IMG/VR virus record: IMGVR_UViG_3300049491_000311 | Span: 1-35,306 of that record | Reading direction: 5' to 3' (one strand) | DNA from: a virus | DNA: 35,306 nucleotides | Shown: in pieces, positions 5,086 through 11,386 of the stretch | Position numbering within the stretch: the stretch's first letter is position 1 | Layout of the letters: each line of letters begins with the position of its first letter | Program-made: the position numbers and the translations under genes | The notes under the pieces: model-generated | Told to the model about the DNA's origin: nothing | The model's input: only the letters and a program-made list of their open reading frames with translations | Database searches by the model: none

Positions 5086-5841
5086 ATGAGCGGATTGGTT
5101 GAATTATATAAAGGCAAAGAGCCAATGGTTAAGACATTGGATTTATGGGAACGGTTTGGCTATAAAGAACATCGTGTCTTAAAGCTGGTCATAACAAAAA
5201 ATATGGCTGAATTTGCAGAGCGTGGCGAAATAATAAGTGCAACTACAGTTGCAGGTATTCGCCGGGTAGGGCAACCAGACAAAAGCTATTTATTGAACGA
5301 AAGGCAGTTTAACCTTCTTGTCATGCTGGTAAAAAATACGCCAGAATCAGTAGTGTTCAAGTCGCAGCTCGAAAGGGACTTCCATAGGACAAGGACGGCT
5401 CTGGCAAAAATGCTGTCAATGCGGAAAACAGAAGACTGGCAAGATACCAGAGAGTCAGGAAAAGAAATTTACCATCAAAAAAGCGACATCATAAAGCAGT
5501 TTGTCGATTATGCCACAGCACAAGGCAGCAAGAATGCAATCAGATATTATTCAAATTTAGCCAATATGGAAAACTCGGCATTATTTTTCTTGGAACAAAA
5601 ATTCCCAAATGTAAGGGAATTCCTAAATATCCGCCAATTGATGCAAGTTTCTTTTGCTGACCATGTTATTGATAAGGCCTTGATTGATGGGATGGATAAA
5701 AAACTTGATTACCATGCCATATTTGATCTTGCAAAAGAACGCGTGGTTATCATTTCAAATGCAGTTGGCAAATCGCAAGTAATTTCGCTTCATGAGCAAG
5801 AAGGCTTGATGATCCCAACAAAACTTGAGACTAAAACATGA
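5086..5841 (+). CDS. Rha-like phage regulatory protein
   Basis: 251 residues. The N-terminal ~100 residues (MVKTLDLWERFGYKEHRVL, then KSYLLNERQFNLLVML) have the layout of the Rha/antirepressor N-terminal domain: a short DNA-contacting helix pair followed by a yLLneR-f-lLvm strand. The C-terminal part (KSDIIKQFVDYATAQGSKNA, NMENSALFFLEQ, RQLMQVSFADHVIDKAL) is a second domain often joined to antirepressor modules. Such proteins act in the cytoplasm on phage regulatory circuits. No clear Shine-Dalgarno precedes ATG 5086; Met14 is an alternative start but would remove a conserved first strand. It has its own promoter and palindrome. Confidence 0.7.
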   Translation: MSGLVELYKGKEPMVKTLDLWERFGYKEHRVLKLVITKNMAEFAERGEIISATTVAGIRRVGQPDKSYLLNERQFNLLVMLVKNTPESVVFKSQLERDFHRTRTALAKMLSMRKTEDWQDTRESGKEIYHQKSDIIKQFVDYATAQGSKNAIRYYSNLANMENSALFFLEQKFPNVREFLNIRQLMQVSFADHVIDKALIDGMDKKLDYHAIFDLAKERVVIISNAVGKSQVISLHEQEGLMIPTKLETKT

Positions 5842-6452
5842 TAGAGACCCAAGGAACAGACGCATGGTTTTCAAGCCGATTGGGATGTGTCACGGCTTCC
5901 CGCGTTTCCGACGTAATGGCTAAAACAAAATCCGGCTATTCAGCATCGCGCAATAATTACATGATGCAATTGCTGTGCGAGCGGCTTACCGGAAGGCGCG
6001 AGGAAGTCTTCACCAGCGCGGCAATGCAGCGCGGGATAGACATTGAAACGGTGGCAAGGTCATTGTTTGAGATGAACACTGGGCTTGACGTAAAAGAAGT
6101 GGGCTTTATCCGTCACCATAACGGCTTGGCGGTAGGCGCAAGCCCGGACGGGATAACCTCGGACAACGCCATACTGGAAATTAAATGCCCGAATACAGCA
6201 CAGTACCTGGATTTCTACCTTACCGGGTCTATACCCGTCAATTATGAAATGCAAATGCGGCTGCAAATGGCTTGCGCTGACTTGGACAGGTCTTATTTTG
6301 TCATGTTCGATGACCGCTTGCCGGAAAGGATGCAACTTACTGTTAAAGTTGTTGAGCGCCATTTAGATTTAGAAAAAGAAATGATGGAAGGGATAGTCTT
6401 GTTTCTGGAAGAACTTGACCAATTGTTTATTAAATTACAGGGGAAACAATGA
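5838..6452 (+). CDS. YqaJ/lambda-exonuclease family recombinase nuclease
   Basis: 204 residues, with its ATG overlapping the previous stop (ATGA). It is a PD-(D/E)xK nuclease: an early FSSRLGCVTASRVSDVM segment (substrate-facing helix of YqaJ proteins), GIDIE (66-70), then GASPDG (100-105, metal-binding Asp104) and EIK (Glu114-x-Lys116), followed by YEMQMRLQM. It should degrade 5' ends of double-stranded DNA to leave 3' single strands for the ERF annealase. All expected catalytic residues are present. The next gene (SSB) overlaps by 4 bases, so the nuclease and the single-strand binder are made together. Confidence 0.9.
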   Translation: MIETQGTDAWFSSRLGCVTASRVSDVMAKTKSGYSASRNNYMMQLLCERLTGRREEVFTSAAMQRGIDIETVARSLFEMNTGLDVKEVGFIRHHNGLAVGASPDGITSDNAILEIKCPNTAQYLDFYLTGSIPVNYEMQMRLQMACADLDRSYFVMFDDRLPERMQLTVKVVERHLDLEKEMMEGIVLFLEELDQLFIKLQGKQ

Positions 6453-6817
6453 GCAATGTATTCAGTTTTACTGGGACGGTCGGGCGTGACGCGGAAGTCA
6501 GGTATACGCCATCCGGATTGGCGGTGTTGAGCGTGACGGTCGCCAACAATATCGGCTTTGGCGACAAGCAGCAAACCTTATGGATACGGGTGGCATTGTT
6601 TGGCAAACGCGCCGAAGGCGGCTTGCAAAACTACCTGAAAAAAGGCCAGCATGTGTTTGTATCCGGCGAATTGACCCAAAACGAATACAAAGCCAATGAC
6701 GGCAGTATGAAAACCAGCCTTGAGCTTAACGCCAATGTGGTCGACCTGGTAGGAAAGAAGGCGACGGCAAAACAAAGCGCAGGTAATGACGATATTGACG
6801 ACGACATCCCATTTTGA
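6449..6817 (+). CDS. ssb: Single-stranded DNA-binding protein
   Basis: 122 residues starting MSNVFSFTGTVGRDAEVRYT, followed by the OB-fold strands (SVTVANN, LWIRVALFGKRA, YLKKGQHVFVSGELTQNEY, LELNANVVDLV). It ends in the acidic tip DDIDDDIPF that in bacterial SSBs docks partner proteins. It is shorter than E. coli SSB because the linker is brief. It coats single strands made by the adjacent exonuclease and would be the partner of the NinB-like protein. Its ATG overlaps the exonuclease stop. Confidence 0.95.
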   Translation: MSNVFSFTGTVGRDAEVRYTPSGLAVLSVTVANNIGFGDKQQTLWIRVALFGKRAEGGLQNYLKKGQHVFVSGELTQNEYKANDGSMKTSLELNANVVDLVGKKATAKQSAGNDDIDDDIPF

Positions 6818-6833
6818 TATGGAAGGCATAACA

Positions 6834-7046
6834 GTGCCATACAAAACCAGGGAGGCCAAGTGGCTGGATCAATACCGGGAAACACACTACACCTTGCCGG
6901 ATCTTGCCAGGAAATACGGCATAAGCAAGACAAAGCTGGCAACTATATTGCCAGCACCAGACTTGCGAAGCCCTGGTTATTTAAGGGTTATGATGTGGGA
7001 AAAGGAAGGCATATGCAAGTTGCTCGACAAGGCACAGGCCAATTGA
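6834..7046 (+). CDS. Small helix-turn-helix protein
   Basis: 70 residues from GTG 6834, chosen because GGAAGG lies 7 bases upstream; ATG 6819 (75 residues) and an upstream start inside ssb are possible but have no ribosome site. Residues ~20-37 (TLPDLARKYGISKTKLATI) form a helix-turn-helix of the kind found in small phage DNA-binding proteins. The rest is short and basic (CKLLDKAQAN at the end). It could be a local regulator or a nucleoid-type accessory protein. No close family is recognised. Confidence 0.65.
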   Translation: MPYKTREAKWLDQYRETHYTLPDLARKYGISKTKLATILPAPDLRSPGYLRVMMWEKEGICKLLDKAQAN

Positions 7047-7048
7047 TA

Positions 7049-7270
7049 ATGCCAAGCCTAATCACCCACGACCAGATCATCAAGGCCTTGTTCAAGCCAG
7101 GCGCAAAGCCTTGCCTTGCCACCGTCGAAAAGGCCTTGCGGCGGCGTGGCTTGCCCTTTAAATACGGAGAAGGCGTATTGTTCACCACCGAAGCCGCTTG
7201 GAACGCCAAGATTATGGGGGTAGAATCGGACAAAAAAGACGATGAAACCATTGAATTTTTGAGGGAATGA
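7049..7270 (+). CDS. Small phage protein with winged-helix-like pattern
   Basis: 73 residues from ATG 7049, 2 bases after the previous stop; the Shine-Dalgarno is poor (AGG far upstream), which suggests re-initiation. It reads MPSLITHDQIIKALFKPGAK, then VEKALRRRGLPFKYGEGVLF and TTEAAWNAKIMG. The motif of a basic helix, then GLPF, G-G and TT-AWN recurs in short phage and plasmid proteins that choose or bind DNA sites (DUF4224-like). Function is unproven. The C-terminal tail is acidic. Confidence 0.65.
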   Translation: MPSLITHDQIIKALFKPGAKPCLATVEKALRRRGLPFKYGEGVLFTTEAAWNAKIMGVESDKKDDETIEFLRE

Positions 7271-7479
7271 TGCGCGATTTTCTGATTATCCTAAAAATAA
7301 CCCTGGGTTGCGGAATTTTCGGAAACCACGAGTGGACATGCGCCGCCCGTAAAGGCATCCGCCCAAGCCCAGCCCAACTTGAAAACGGCTGGGACGGCTT
7401 TAAAGACTATACCAAACAATACTGCCAAAAATGCGGCACAGAAAGCAAACTATCAAGGGAGTTCAGGAATGCTAAATGA
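7267..7479 (+). CDS. Small zinc-binding phage protein
   Basis: 70 residues (MMRDF start; the second ATG at 7270 is equally possible, with GAGGGA just upstream). The frame overlaps the previous stop. A hydrophobic start is followed by NHEWTCAARKGIRPSPAQ and YCQKCGTESKLS. One Cys, then a CxxC about 30 residues later together with a His suggests one zinc site. Proteins with this HEWTCAA-P-P-Y-QKCG layout are widespread in phage early regions, without a known role. Confidence 0.75.
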   Translation: MMRDFLIILKITLGCGIFGNHEWTCAARKGIRPSPAQLENGWDGFKDYTKQYCQKCGTESKLSREFRNAK

Positions 7480-7909
7480 TCTACAAAAAATGGCCGCCCA
7501 AGCCGCCATCAAAAAAATGCTGCATGATAGGTATTTCAGTATTCTCCATATAGATACCATCCTTACCATGACCAACGGCAAGCCCAACCGTGACGATTAC
7601 AATATCTTGCGAACCTTGCACTGCGTCGATTATGGCGACATGGCACCGGAACTCTTGCGCGGCCTGCCCGTACTGATTGAACGGGTATTAACCAGCGAAC
7701 CGCTCCAAACCATCAGCCTAGATTTTGCGGACAGCACCAAGAAGTTGATGCATGAGATTTACGGAATTATTAAACAAGAAACATCTGAATATGAAGAAGC
7801 CATCCACAAGCGGTTAACTGATGATGAAAAAGTTGAAGAGCTTAAGGATATAGCGGTTGCTGCGCTTTTTGGTATTGCATCTATCCGTACTGGTGGAGTT
7901 GATTGGTGA
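7469..7909 (+). CDS. Conserved phage early protein, helical
   Basis: 146 residues from ATG 7469, overlapping the previous gene by 11 bases, with GGGAG 7 bases upstream. It is recognisable by MAAQAAIKKMLHDRYFSI, then YNILRTLHCVDYGDMAPEL and LLRGLPVLIERVL. The same LHCVDY-DM-PEL segment occurs in many phage hypothetical proteins. The C-terminal half is a charged helix bundle (QETSEYEEAIHKRLTDDEK). No enzymatic motif or membrane span is present. Confidence 0.8.
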   Translation: MLNDLQKMAAQAAIKKMLHDRYFSILHIDTILTMTNGKPNRDDYNILRTLHCVDYGDMAPELLRGLPVLIERVLTSEPLQTISLDFADSTKKLMHEIYGIIKQETSEYEEAIHKRLTDDEKVEELKDIAVAALFGIASIRTGGVDW

Positions 7910-7915
7910 CTACAA

Positions 7916-8023
7916 ATGATGAATGAAGAACAGGGTTTAAAAACCGCACTGTGGAAAAGAGTCAATTTTAGCGATGGGTTATACAGAGGATTATATGACA
8001 CCACTACAAAAAGCAATTATTGA
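7916..8023 (+). CDS. 34/35-residue micro-protein, copy B of a duplicated micro-gene
   Basis: The start is ATG 7916 or the adjacent ATG 7919, with GGTGA upstream overlapping the preceding stop. It reads MNEEQGLKTALWKRVNFSDG and ends DTTTKSNY. It shares LKTAL-x3-V-x3-DGL-x3-L and a run of 15 identical bases with the minus-strand micro-gene at 3342-3446. Lengths are the same from the second Met (34). Function unknown. Confidence 0.55.
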   Translation: MMNEEQGLKTALWKRVNFSDGLYRGLYDTTTKSNY

Positions 8024-8090
8024 ATTAGTAATCGGGCTTTCTGGATTAAGATGGCATTTTAACATTCTTAAATTTCAGATTGTTAGTTAA
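7995..8090 (+). CDS. 31-residue hydrophobic micro-protein
   Basis: ATG 7995 has AGAGG 6 bases upstream and overlaps the end of the previous micro-gene in another frame. The product (MTPLQKAIIELVIGLSGLR, then WHFNILKFQ) is amphipathic to hydrophobic and too short for a clear span. It ends at TAA 8088-8090, directly before the next ATG. Translation is likely from the ribosome site; the role is unknown. Confidence 0.5.
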   Translation: MTPLQKAIIELVIGLSGLRWHFNILKFQIVS

Positions 8091-8091
8091 A

Positions 8092-8187
8092 ATGTTGGCC
8101 CCACACAAGGCAAACACAACACCAATAAAATCAAGAGATGGCATACCGTTTTACCCTGTTGCAATAAGGTGGAGGGGGAAAGAATGA
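8092..8187 (+). CDS. 31-residue basic micro-protein
   Basis: ATG 8092 begins one base after the previous stop, and TGA 8185-8187 overlaps the next ATG (ATGA). It reads MLAPHKANTTPIKSRDGIPF and ends RWRGKE. It has no Shine-Dalgarno of its own, so it would depend on re-initiation. It resembles nothing that I recognise. Confidence 0.45.
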   Translation: MLAPHKANTTPIKSRDGIPFYPVAIRWRGKE

Positions 8188-8216
8188 ATTTTATTGAAAC
8201 CAGAAAATTTTATTAG
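8184..8216 (+). CDS. 10-codon leader-type reading frame
   Basis: ATG 8184 follows a very strong GGAGGGGG site, yet the frame (MNFIETRKFY) stops after 10 codons. The stop is 10 bases before the next ATG, whose own AAGGG lies in between. It may be a leader peptide or a remnant of a longer gene. It is reported because the ribosome site is stronger than those of its neighbours. Confidence 0.3.
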   Translation: MNFIETRKFY

Positions 8217-8226
8217 AAGGGTTAAT

Positions 8227-8472
8227 ATGAAAGTACAAGATATTGTTTGCCCGTGGTGTGAAGAACACAGCCTAAACGCAGGTTGGGAGGGCAACAAGGT
8301 ATTTTTATATTGCTCGGAGGCAAGTGATTTTAATTGCCCTGATACTACCGGATTGTGCGGGTCAATAGAAGAGGCTATAGGGTATGCAAAAGAATTATGT
8401 GAACCATATGTGAACCAAAAGCCTTGGCAAAAAAATGACATTATTAATGAAAAGGATGATACTTATACCTGA
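8227..8472 (+). CDS. Cys-rich zinc-ribbon protein (Lar-like?)
   Basis: 81 residues from ATG 8227 (AGAAGGG at good spacing). CPWC (9-12) and, after a short loop, LYCSEASDFNC provide four Cys ligands of a zinc ribbon, then SIEEAIGYAKELCEPY forms a helix. This order (CPxC ribbon plus an EEAI helix) recalls restriction-alleviation Lar-type proteins, but the match is loose and could equally be a generic zinc ribbon. It is the last gene of the rightward arm. Its last 29 bases overlap the convergent frame at 8444-8641. Confidence 0.6.
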   Translation: MKVQDIVCPWCEEHSLNAGWEGNKVFLYCSEASDFNCPDTTGLCGSIEEAIGYAKELCEPYVNQKPWQKNDIINEKDDTYT

Positions 8473-8641
8473 CAATATTGCCGCTTATGCGTGCAATAAC
8501 ACACCGCTTAGATGCAAAATTCTGCCCTGCAATATCTGCAATGATGCTTTCTTTTGTTCCTAATTTCGTGCGTTTATGGGCATAGATTTTCTTATCTTGT
8601 GTTGGATTTTGGTCGTCCTGCTGCTTTTTGGCTAATGGCAC
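8444..8641 (-). CDS. 65-residue basic protein, end of leftward late string
   Basis: GTG 8641 overlaps the end of the previous membrane-protein gene. The product (MPLAKKQQDDQNPTQDKKIY, HKRTKLGTKESIIADIAGQN, ending YKYHPFH) is basic and predicted mostly helical with a possible small DNA-binding part. The ribosome site is weak. It runs tail to tail into the rightward early arm, overlapping it by 29 bases, so transcripts of the two arms would be antisense here. No family is recognised, and no terminator is visible between the two arms. Confidence 0.4.
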   Translation of the reverse strand: MPLAKKQQDDQNPTQDKKIYAHKRTKLGTKESIIADIAGQNFASKRCVIARISGNIVRYKYHPFH

Positions 8642-8871
8642 ACTAACTTTTTTTTAGCGTCCTCAAGTTCTTTTTTTGCTTGACGTGCATCTTCAATCGC
8701 ACTGACATACAACTCGTGTATTACCTTATCGCGTTCTGCAAGCCCGGTTGCAAGTAATGAAATTTGCTTTTCTGCTGCTGTTGTCGATGGGCATTTAGGT
8801 GGAGGCATAAACGTCGTGTAGTTCACGGCGGCGACCATCGCTATGACTATGCCAAGGAGAATGTTATTCAT
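8632..8871 (-). CDS. One-span membrane protein with coiled coil
   Basis: 79 residues from ATG 8871 (an in-frame start at 8907 lies well inside the previous gene). An N-terminal span (NNILLGIVIAMVAAVNY) is followed by a short Pro-rich part with one Cys and a long charged helix (AIEDARQAKKELEDAKKKL). The shape, an N-terminal anchor and outer helix, is like an inner-membrane spanin. A bona fide Rz/Rz1 pair already exists at 10755-11228, so this is an extra protein of similar build. It overlaps its upstream neighbour. Confidence 0.6.
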   Translation of the reverse strand: MNNILLGIVIAMVAAVNYTTFMPPPKCPSTTAAEKQISLLATGLAERDKVIHELYVSAIEDARQAKKELEDAKKKLVCH

Positions 8872-9055
8872 TCTTGTTAGCCCACACCAACGCCGCCGCG
8901 TAACCATCCAGGATAATGGTCATTAACTGTTTGTTGACCTCGTCGCTAAGGCCATGACCAAACCCAAGCAACGCCAATGCGCCAATGACAATAATTGTCA
9001 GCAACAACGGGAAAAATAGGGCTTTGAAGCAAGCCGAAAATTCATTGCAGGTCAC
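8864..9055 (-). CDS. Small holin-like membrane protein
   Basis: 63 residues from GTG 9055, which has a perfect AGGTGA 6 bases upstream inside the previous gene. It has one strong span (ALFFPLLLTIIVIGALALL) and a second amphipathic stretch (MTIILDGYAAALVWA). Size and topology would suit a holin or a membrane accessory protein. No catalytic motif is present. It overlaps both neighbours by several bases. Confidence 0.6.
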   Translation of the reverse strand: MTCNEFSACFKALFFPLLLTIIVIGALALLGFGHGLSDEVNKQLMTIILDGYAAALVWANKNE

Positions 9056-9275
9056 AGTCCGTCACCTCATAACTCGCTTTCTTGTCCTTGCGCCACTCCA
9101 TTGCCGCCTTGTCCGAAAAACCTTGAAGAATAATCTTGTCCTTGATGTCCTTAAGCTCCGATTCAACCGCATTCAGCCTATCGGCTATATAAGTGTTCTC
9201 GTGCCTCAGTTCCCATATCACCATCGATGCGTAAACGATACAGATAGCCATTATCGCCAATATAGCCCAGCACAT
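9042..9275 (-). CDS. One-span membrane protein with coiled coil
   Basis: 77 residues. The ATG overlaps the stop of the previous gene (TAATG). The N-terminal span (CWAILAIMAICIVYASMVI) is followed by a heptad-like helix (ADRLNAVESELKDIKDKII), then KAAMEWRKDKKASYE. It has the same overall build as the protein at 8632-8871: anchor, helix, charged tail. Function unknown; position suggests a lysis or envelope role. Confidence 0.65.
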   Translation of the reverse strand: MCWAILAIMAICIVYASMVIWELRHENTYIADRLNAVESELKDIKDKIILQGFSDKAAMEWRKDKKASYEVTDCDLQ

Positions 9276-9469
9276 TATCGACCGTCCCCCCGCCTGTCAG
9301 GCAACTTGCCAGCCTTGTACATTGCCGACTTGAAATCGACTATACGACTATTAATTTTTACTAGTTGCACAATCTGTATCACCAAAAAAACGACCAGCAA
9401 AAACAGGCACAATATCACCAACCCTAAAATGCCCCCGTCTTGGGAAAACTTTTCGATAATTTCATTCAT
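9275..9469 (-). CDS. Small membrane protein
   Basis: 64 residues from ATG 9469, chosen over ATG 9484 because GGAAAAG lies at 7-8 bases. A short amphipathic helix (MNEIIEKFSQDGG) leads into one long span (ILGLVILCLFLLVVFLVIQI), then a helical, basic tail (KINSRIVDFKSAMYKAGKLP). It could be a holin-like or scaffold-like membrane peptide. It overlaps the zinc micro-gene upstream and the next membrane gene downstream. Confidence 0.6.
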   Translation of the reverse strand: MNEIIEKFSQDGGILGLVILCLFLLVVFLVIQIVQLVKINSRIVDFKSAMYKAGKLPDRRGDGR

Positions 9470-9593
9470 AAGACTTTTCCACATAGCGGTTTTTATAAGC
9501 CAAGAAACATATCATCCCGCACCATTTTGAATTTACCCATGTTTTCTTGGCAAACCTGGCTTTTACTGGTTTGCCGCACTCTGCACATGCCAT
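9462..9593 (-). CDS. 43-residue zinc-finger micro-protein
   Basis: ATG 9593 is preceded by AAGG at 8-base spacing; an in-frame ATG at 9611 would add 6 residues. The product is MACAECGKPVKARF, then NSKWCGMICFLAYKNRY. CxxC followed about 20 residues later by CxxxC makes a compact treble-clef-like zinc finger. The stop overlaps the next gene. It sits between a secreted protein and the membrane cassette. I do not recognise a family, but the Cys pattern makes it convincing. Confidence 0.6.
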   Translation of the reverse strand: MACAECGKPVKARFAKKTWVNSKWCGMICFLAYKNRYVEKSYE

Positions 9594-9612
9594 AACCTTC
9601 GCCTTATCCATA

Positions 9613-10758
9613 TCATAGGTTGATGATGCACCCAGTTTGCCTGCCTGCCTTAAGGCACGTCCCGGCTACCTGCATCGCGTCGTTGATGTCCGATACCGCC
9701 ACGACTGAATAGCCAGCCGCCGAGATCTCCGGGAAATCCACGTTAAGGTCAAGCGTCAAGCCTTGGATGCCTACATAATGCCCACCGCCAACGAATATGC
9801 CGTAATTGTTTATGCCGGAAGGGCTGAAACTGGGCGTAAAGCAGCCATCCGCATGGGCGCATACCTGGCTCGATTCAAAGAAATAACGCTGGCCTTGAAT
9901 TCCAATAATCAAGCCTCCGTTGTCATTGATGTCGAACACGTAAGAACGGTCATTGATGTACAGCGTATTGCCTGCTGAGATGTAAGGCGTGACCGCACGG
10001 AAAGGCCATAAGGCTTGCCAGGGCATTAACCAGCCGTCCTGGTCTCTGGGCAATACATCAATGTCGGCTTGCGACAAGAACCAGCCAGTGCCTGCCGTGT
10101 AATGCTCGACATGACCGCCAGACCCGGCACGCTCAAGCAACTGCAAGCCAGCAATAGTGCCATCGTTTCCGATAACCGTAGGCATAGAGCCATCCAATCC
10201 ACCATAAGGCGACGTAAGCCCAGCGAATGGGATAATAGAGCCATCCGAACTATGGATTGTATCGGTGTATACCGTGTACCATCCTCCTCCCGTAGCCGCC
10301 GCTGTCTCGGCGATATAATCGCCACCGTCATTGACCCAGATAACCGACGTTAACGGCAACGTATACGTGCCGTCCGCCTTTAACAAGCCTGCCGTGCTGC
10401 TTATGTCGCCAGCCGAATTTATGTTTCCGGTAATGCCTTGGTAACTTGACGCTTGCGACAGGATGCCGTCATACCGTGCAGGATAAAACTTGATGTTTTT
10501 GCACTTGGGTGCGAATCGGTTGATGCTGCACCGATAGTCCGGCGCAGTGGCTTTCGATGTGCAAGCCGCGATCCCAAGCTCGTTGATGTCGCTGCAACTG
10601 CTGGACATTACCCATAGGGCGTTGCAGGCATAACTGACGCTGCCGTTAAGTGTGGAACACCTGGGCTGCTCAATTGGCGGCGGCAACGTGCCGACATCGG
10701 TTACGGTGACGGCTTCACAAACCAAAGGGAACAATAACGCCAGTATTAGTTTTTTCAT
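9613..10758 (-). CDS. Secreted HAF-like repeat protein
   Basis: 381 residues. ATG 10758 overlaps the Rz stop (ATGA) and has GGGG upstream. A Sec signal peptide is clear (KKLILALLFPLVCEA, likely cut after CEA; the Cys lacks a lipobox context). The N-terminal third has about eight Cys and may be disulphide-linked. The rest has recurrent loops of the type DINDNGGLIIG, GINNYGIFVGG and SDINDAMQVAG, plus looser ones (IGNDGTIAG). The in-G-vvG pattern is that of HAF-type extracellular repeats, which may fold as a beta-propeller. Export means it acts in the periplasm or outside, not in the virion core. A cargo or envelope-modifying role is inference. Confidence 0.65.
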   Translation of the reverse strand: MKKLILALLFPLVCEAVTVTDVGTLPPPIEQPRCSTLNGSVSYACNALWVMSSSCSDINELGIAACTSKATAPDYRCSINRFAPKCKNIKFYPARYDGILSQASSYQGITGNINSAGDISSTAGLLKADGTYTLPLTSVIWVNDGGDYIAETAAATGGGWYTVYTDTIHSSDGSIIPFAGLTSPYGGLDGSMPTVIGNDGTIAGLQLLERAGSGGHVEHYTAGTGWFLSQADIDVLPRDQDGWLMPWQALWPFRAVTPYISAGNTLYINDRSYVFDINDNGGLIIGIQGQRYFFESSQVCAHADGCFTPSFSPSGINNYGIFVGGGHYVGIQGLTLDLNVDFPEISAAGYSVVAVSDINDAMQVAGTCLKAGRQTGCIINL

Positions 10759-11228
10759 TTTACCCCACAATTGTTTTTCACGAATTTGAGCAGCGCATTC
10801 TTGTCTATGGCGGCGTTGTCTGCACGGAAGGCTTCTGACTTGAGAAATCCGTCAAAGCCTTCTGAAAGTTCGGCGTTGTCCCCTGCATCTCCAAGAACTG
10901 CCTTGGAAGGTTGACCTTTTGGCACGGCGTTTCTACAACCTTTAGTGCCTGGGTCGTGCAACCTTGCAGCGGCAAGGTTAGAATGGATAGCGTTGATAGT
11001 AGAAATATCCTGTTCATGAGTTTTCTCCAGCTCAGAATTCAGCTCAGCGGCTTTTGATTCGGATTCTTTTAGTCTATTTATGGACTCTTTCAGGATGTTT
11101 TCGGCTACTGCATTGCCCACCTTAATGGTCGCTTCAAGCCCATCTATTTGATGGACATAAACCGTCCTGGCTACGCCAAAACCCGCTCCAAACGCCACCA
11201 GGGCGACGGCAAGCAAGATATATGGCAT
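10755..11228 (-). CDS. Rz: Inner-membrane spanin Rz
   Basis: 157 residues from ATG 11228, which overlaps the holin-candidate stop (TGATG). An N-terminal anchor (YILLAVALVAFGAGFGVA) is followed by a periplasmic coiled coil (about 35-80, ENILKESINRLKESES, then ELNSELEKTHEQD) and a C-terminal helix ending NNCGVK. This is the standard i-spanin build. A lipoprotein gene is nested in another frame (10805-11017), which makes the identification strong. Together they fuse inner and outer membranes in the last step of lysis. Confidence 0.85.
   Translation of the reverse strand: MPYILLAVALVAFGAGFGVARTVYVHQIDGLEATIKVGNAVAENILKESINRLKESESKAAELNSELEKTHEQDISTINAIHSNLAAARLHDPGTKGCRNAVPKGQPSKAVLGDAGDNAELSEGFDGFLKSEAFRADNAAIDKNALLKFVKNNCGVK
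10805..11017 (-). CDS. Rz1: Outer-membrane spanin lipoprotein Rz1, nested in Rz
   Basis: 70 residues, wholly inside Rz in a different frame, from ATG 11017 with GGAG 8 bases upstream. Signal and lipobox: MNRIFLLSTLSILTLPLQGC, with Cys20 as the lipidation site. The mature part is about 50 residues and Pro/Gln/Thr-rich with a TTPP end, as in o-spanins. It is exported, lipidated and anchored in the outer membrane, where it pairs with the Rz coiled coil. Nested Rz1 is the classic lambda arrangement. Confidence 0.85.
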   Translation of the reverse strand: MNRIFLLSTLSILTLPLQGCTTQALKVVETPCQKVNLPRQFLEMQGTTPNFQKALTDFSSQKPSVQTTPP

Positions 11229-11386
11229 CAATCTTTGGCGGCTATGCCAAGCCCGCCAGAAATTCCGGCGGCGAGCAACAGCAACCCGGTGACATCTTTC
11301 CCCATCCACCAGCCAAAAACGCCAAGCACTGCCGTCACAGTCCATACAAGCCCACGCCTGGTGCTGCCCTGTTTCCAATCTATCAC
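11228..11386 (-). CDS. Holin candidate
   Basis: 52 residues from GTG 11386, with GGAGG exactly 7 bases upstream. Two hydrophobic segments are separated by a short turn: RGLVWTVTAVLGVFGWWM, then GLLLLAAGISGGLGIA, ending AAKD. Size, two-span layout and position directly before Rz/Rz1 are those of a small class II-like holin. The start overlaps the preceding stop (CCGTGA) and the end overlaps the Rz ATG. It would make the membrane holes that release endolysin. The call rests on context and topology. Confidence 0.65.
   Translation of the reverse strand: MIDWKQGSTRRGLVWTVTAVLGVFGWWMGKDVTGLLLLAAGISGGLGIAAKD

Noticed and set aside
9462-9611. Longer start (ATG 9611) for the zinc micro-gene
   Set aside because: No ribosome site lies before 9611, while AAGG is well placed for 9593; the extra residues lie before the first Cys.
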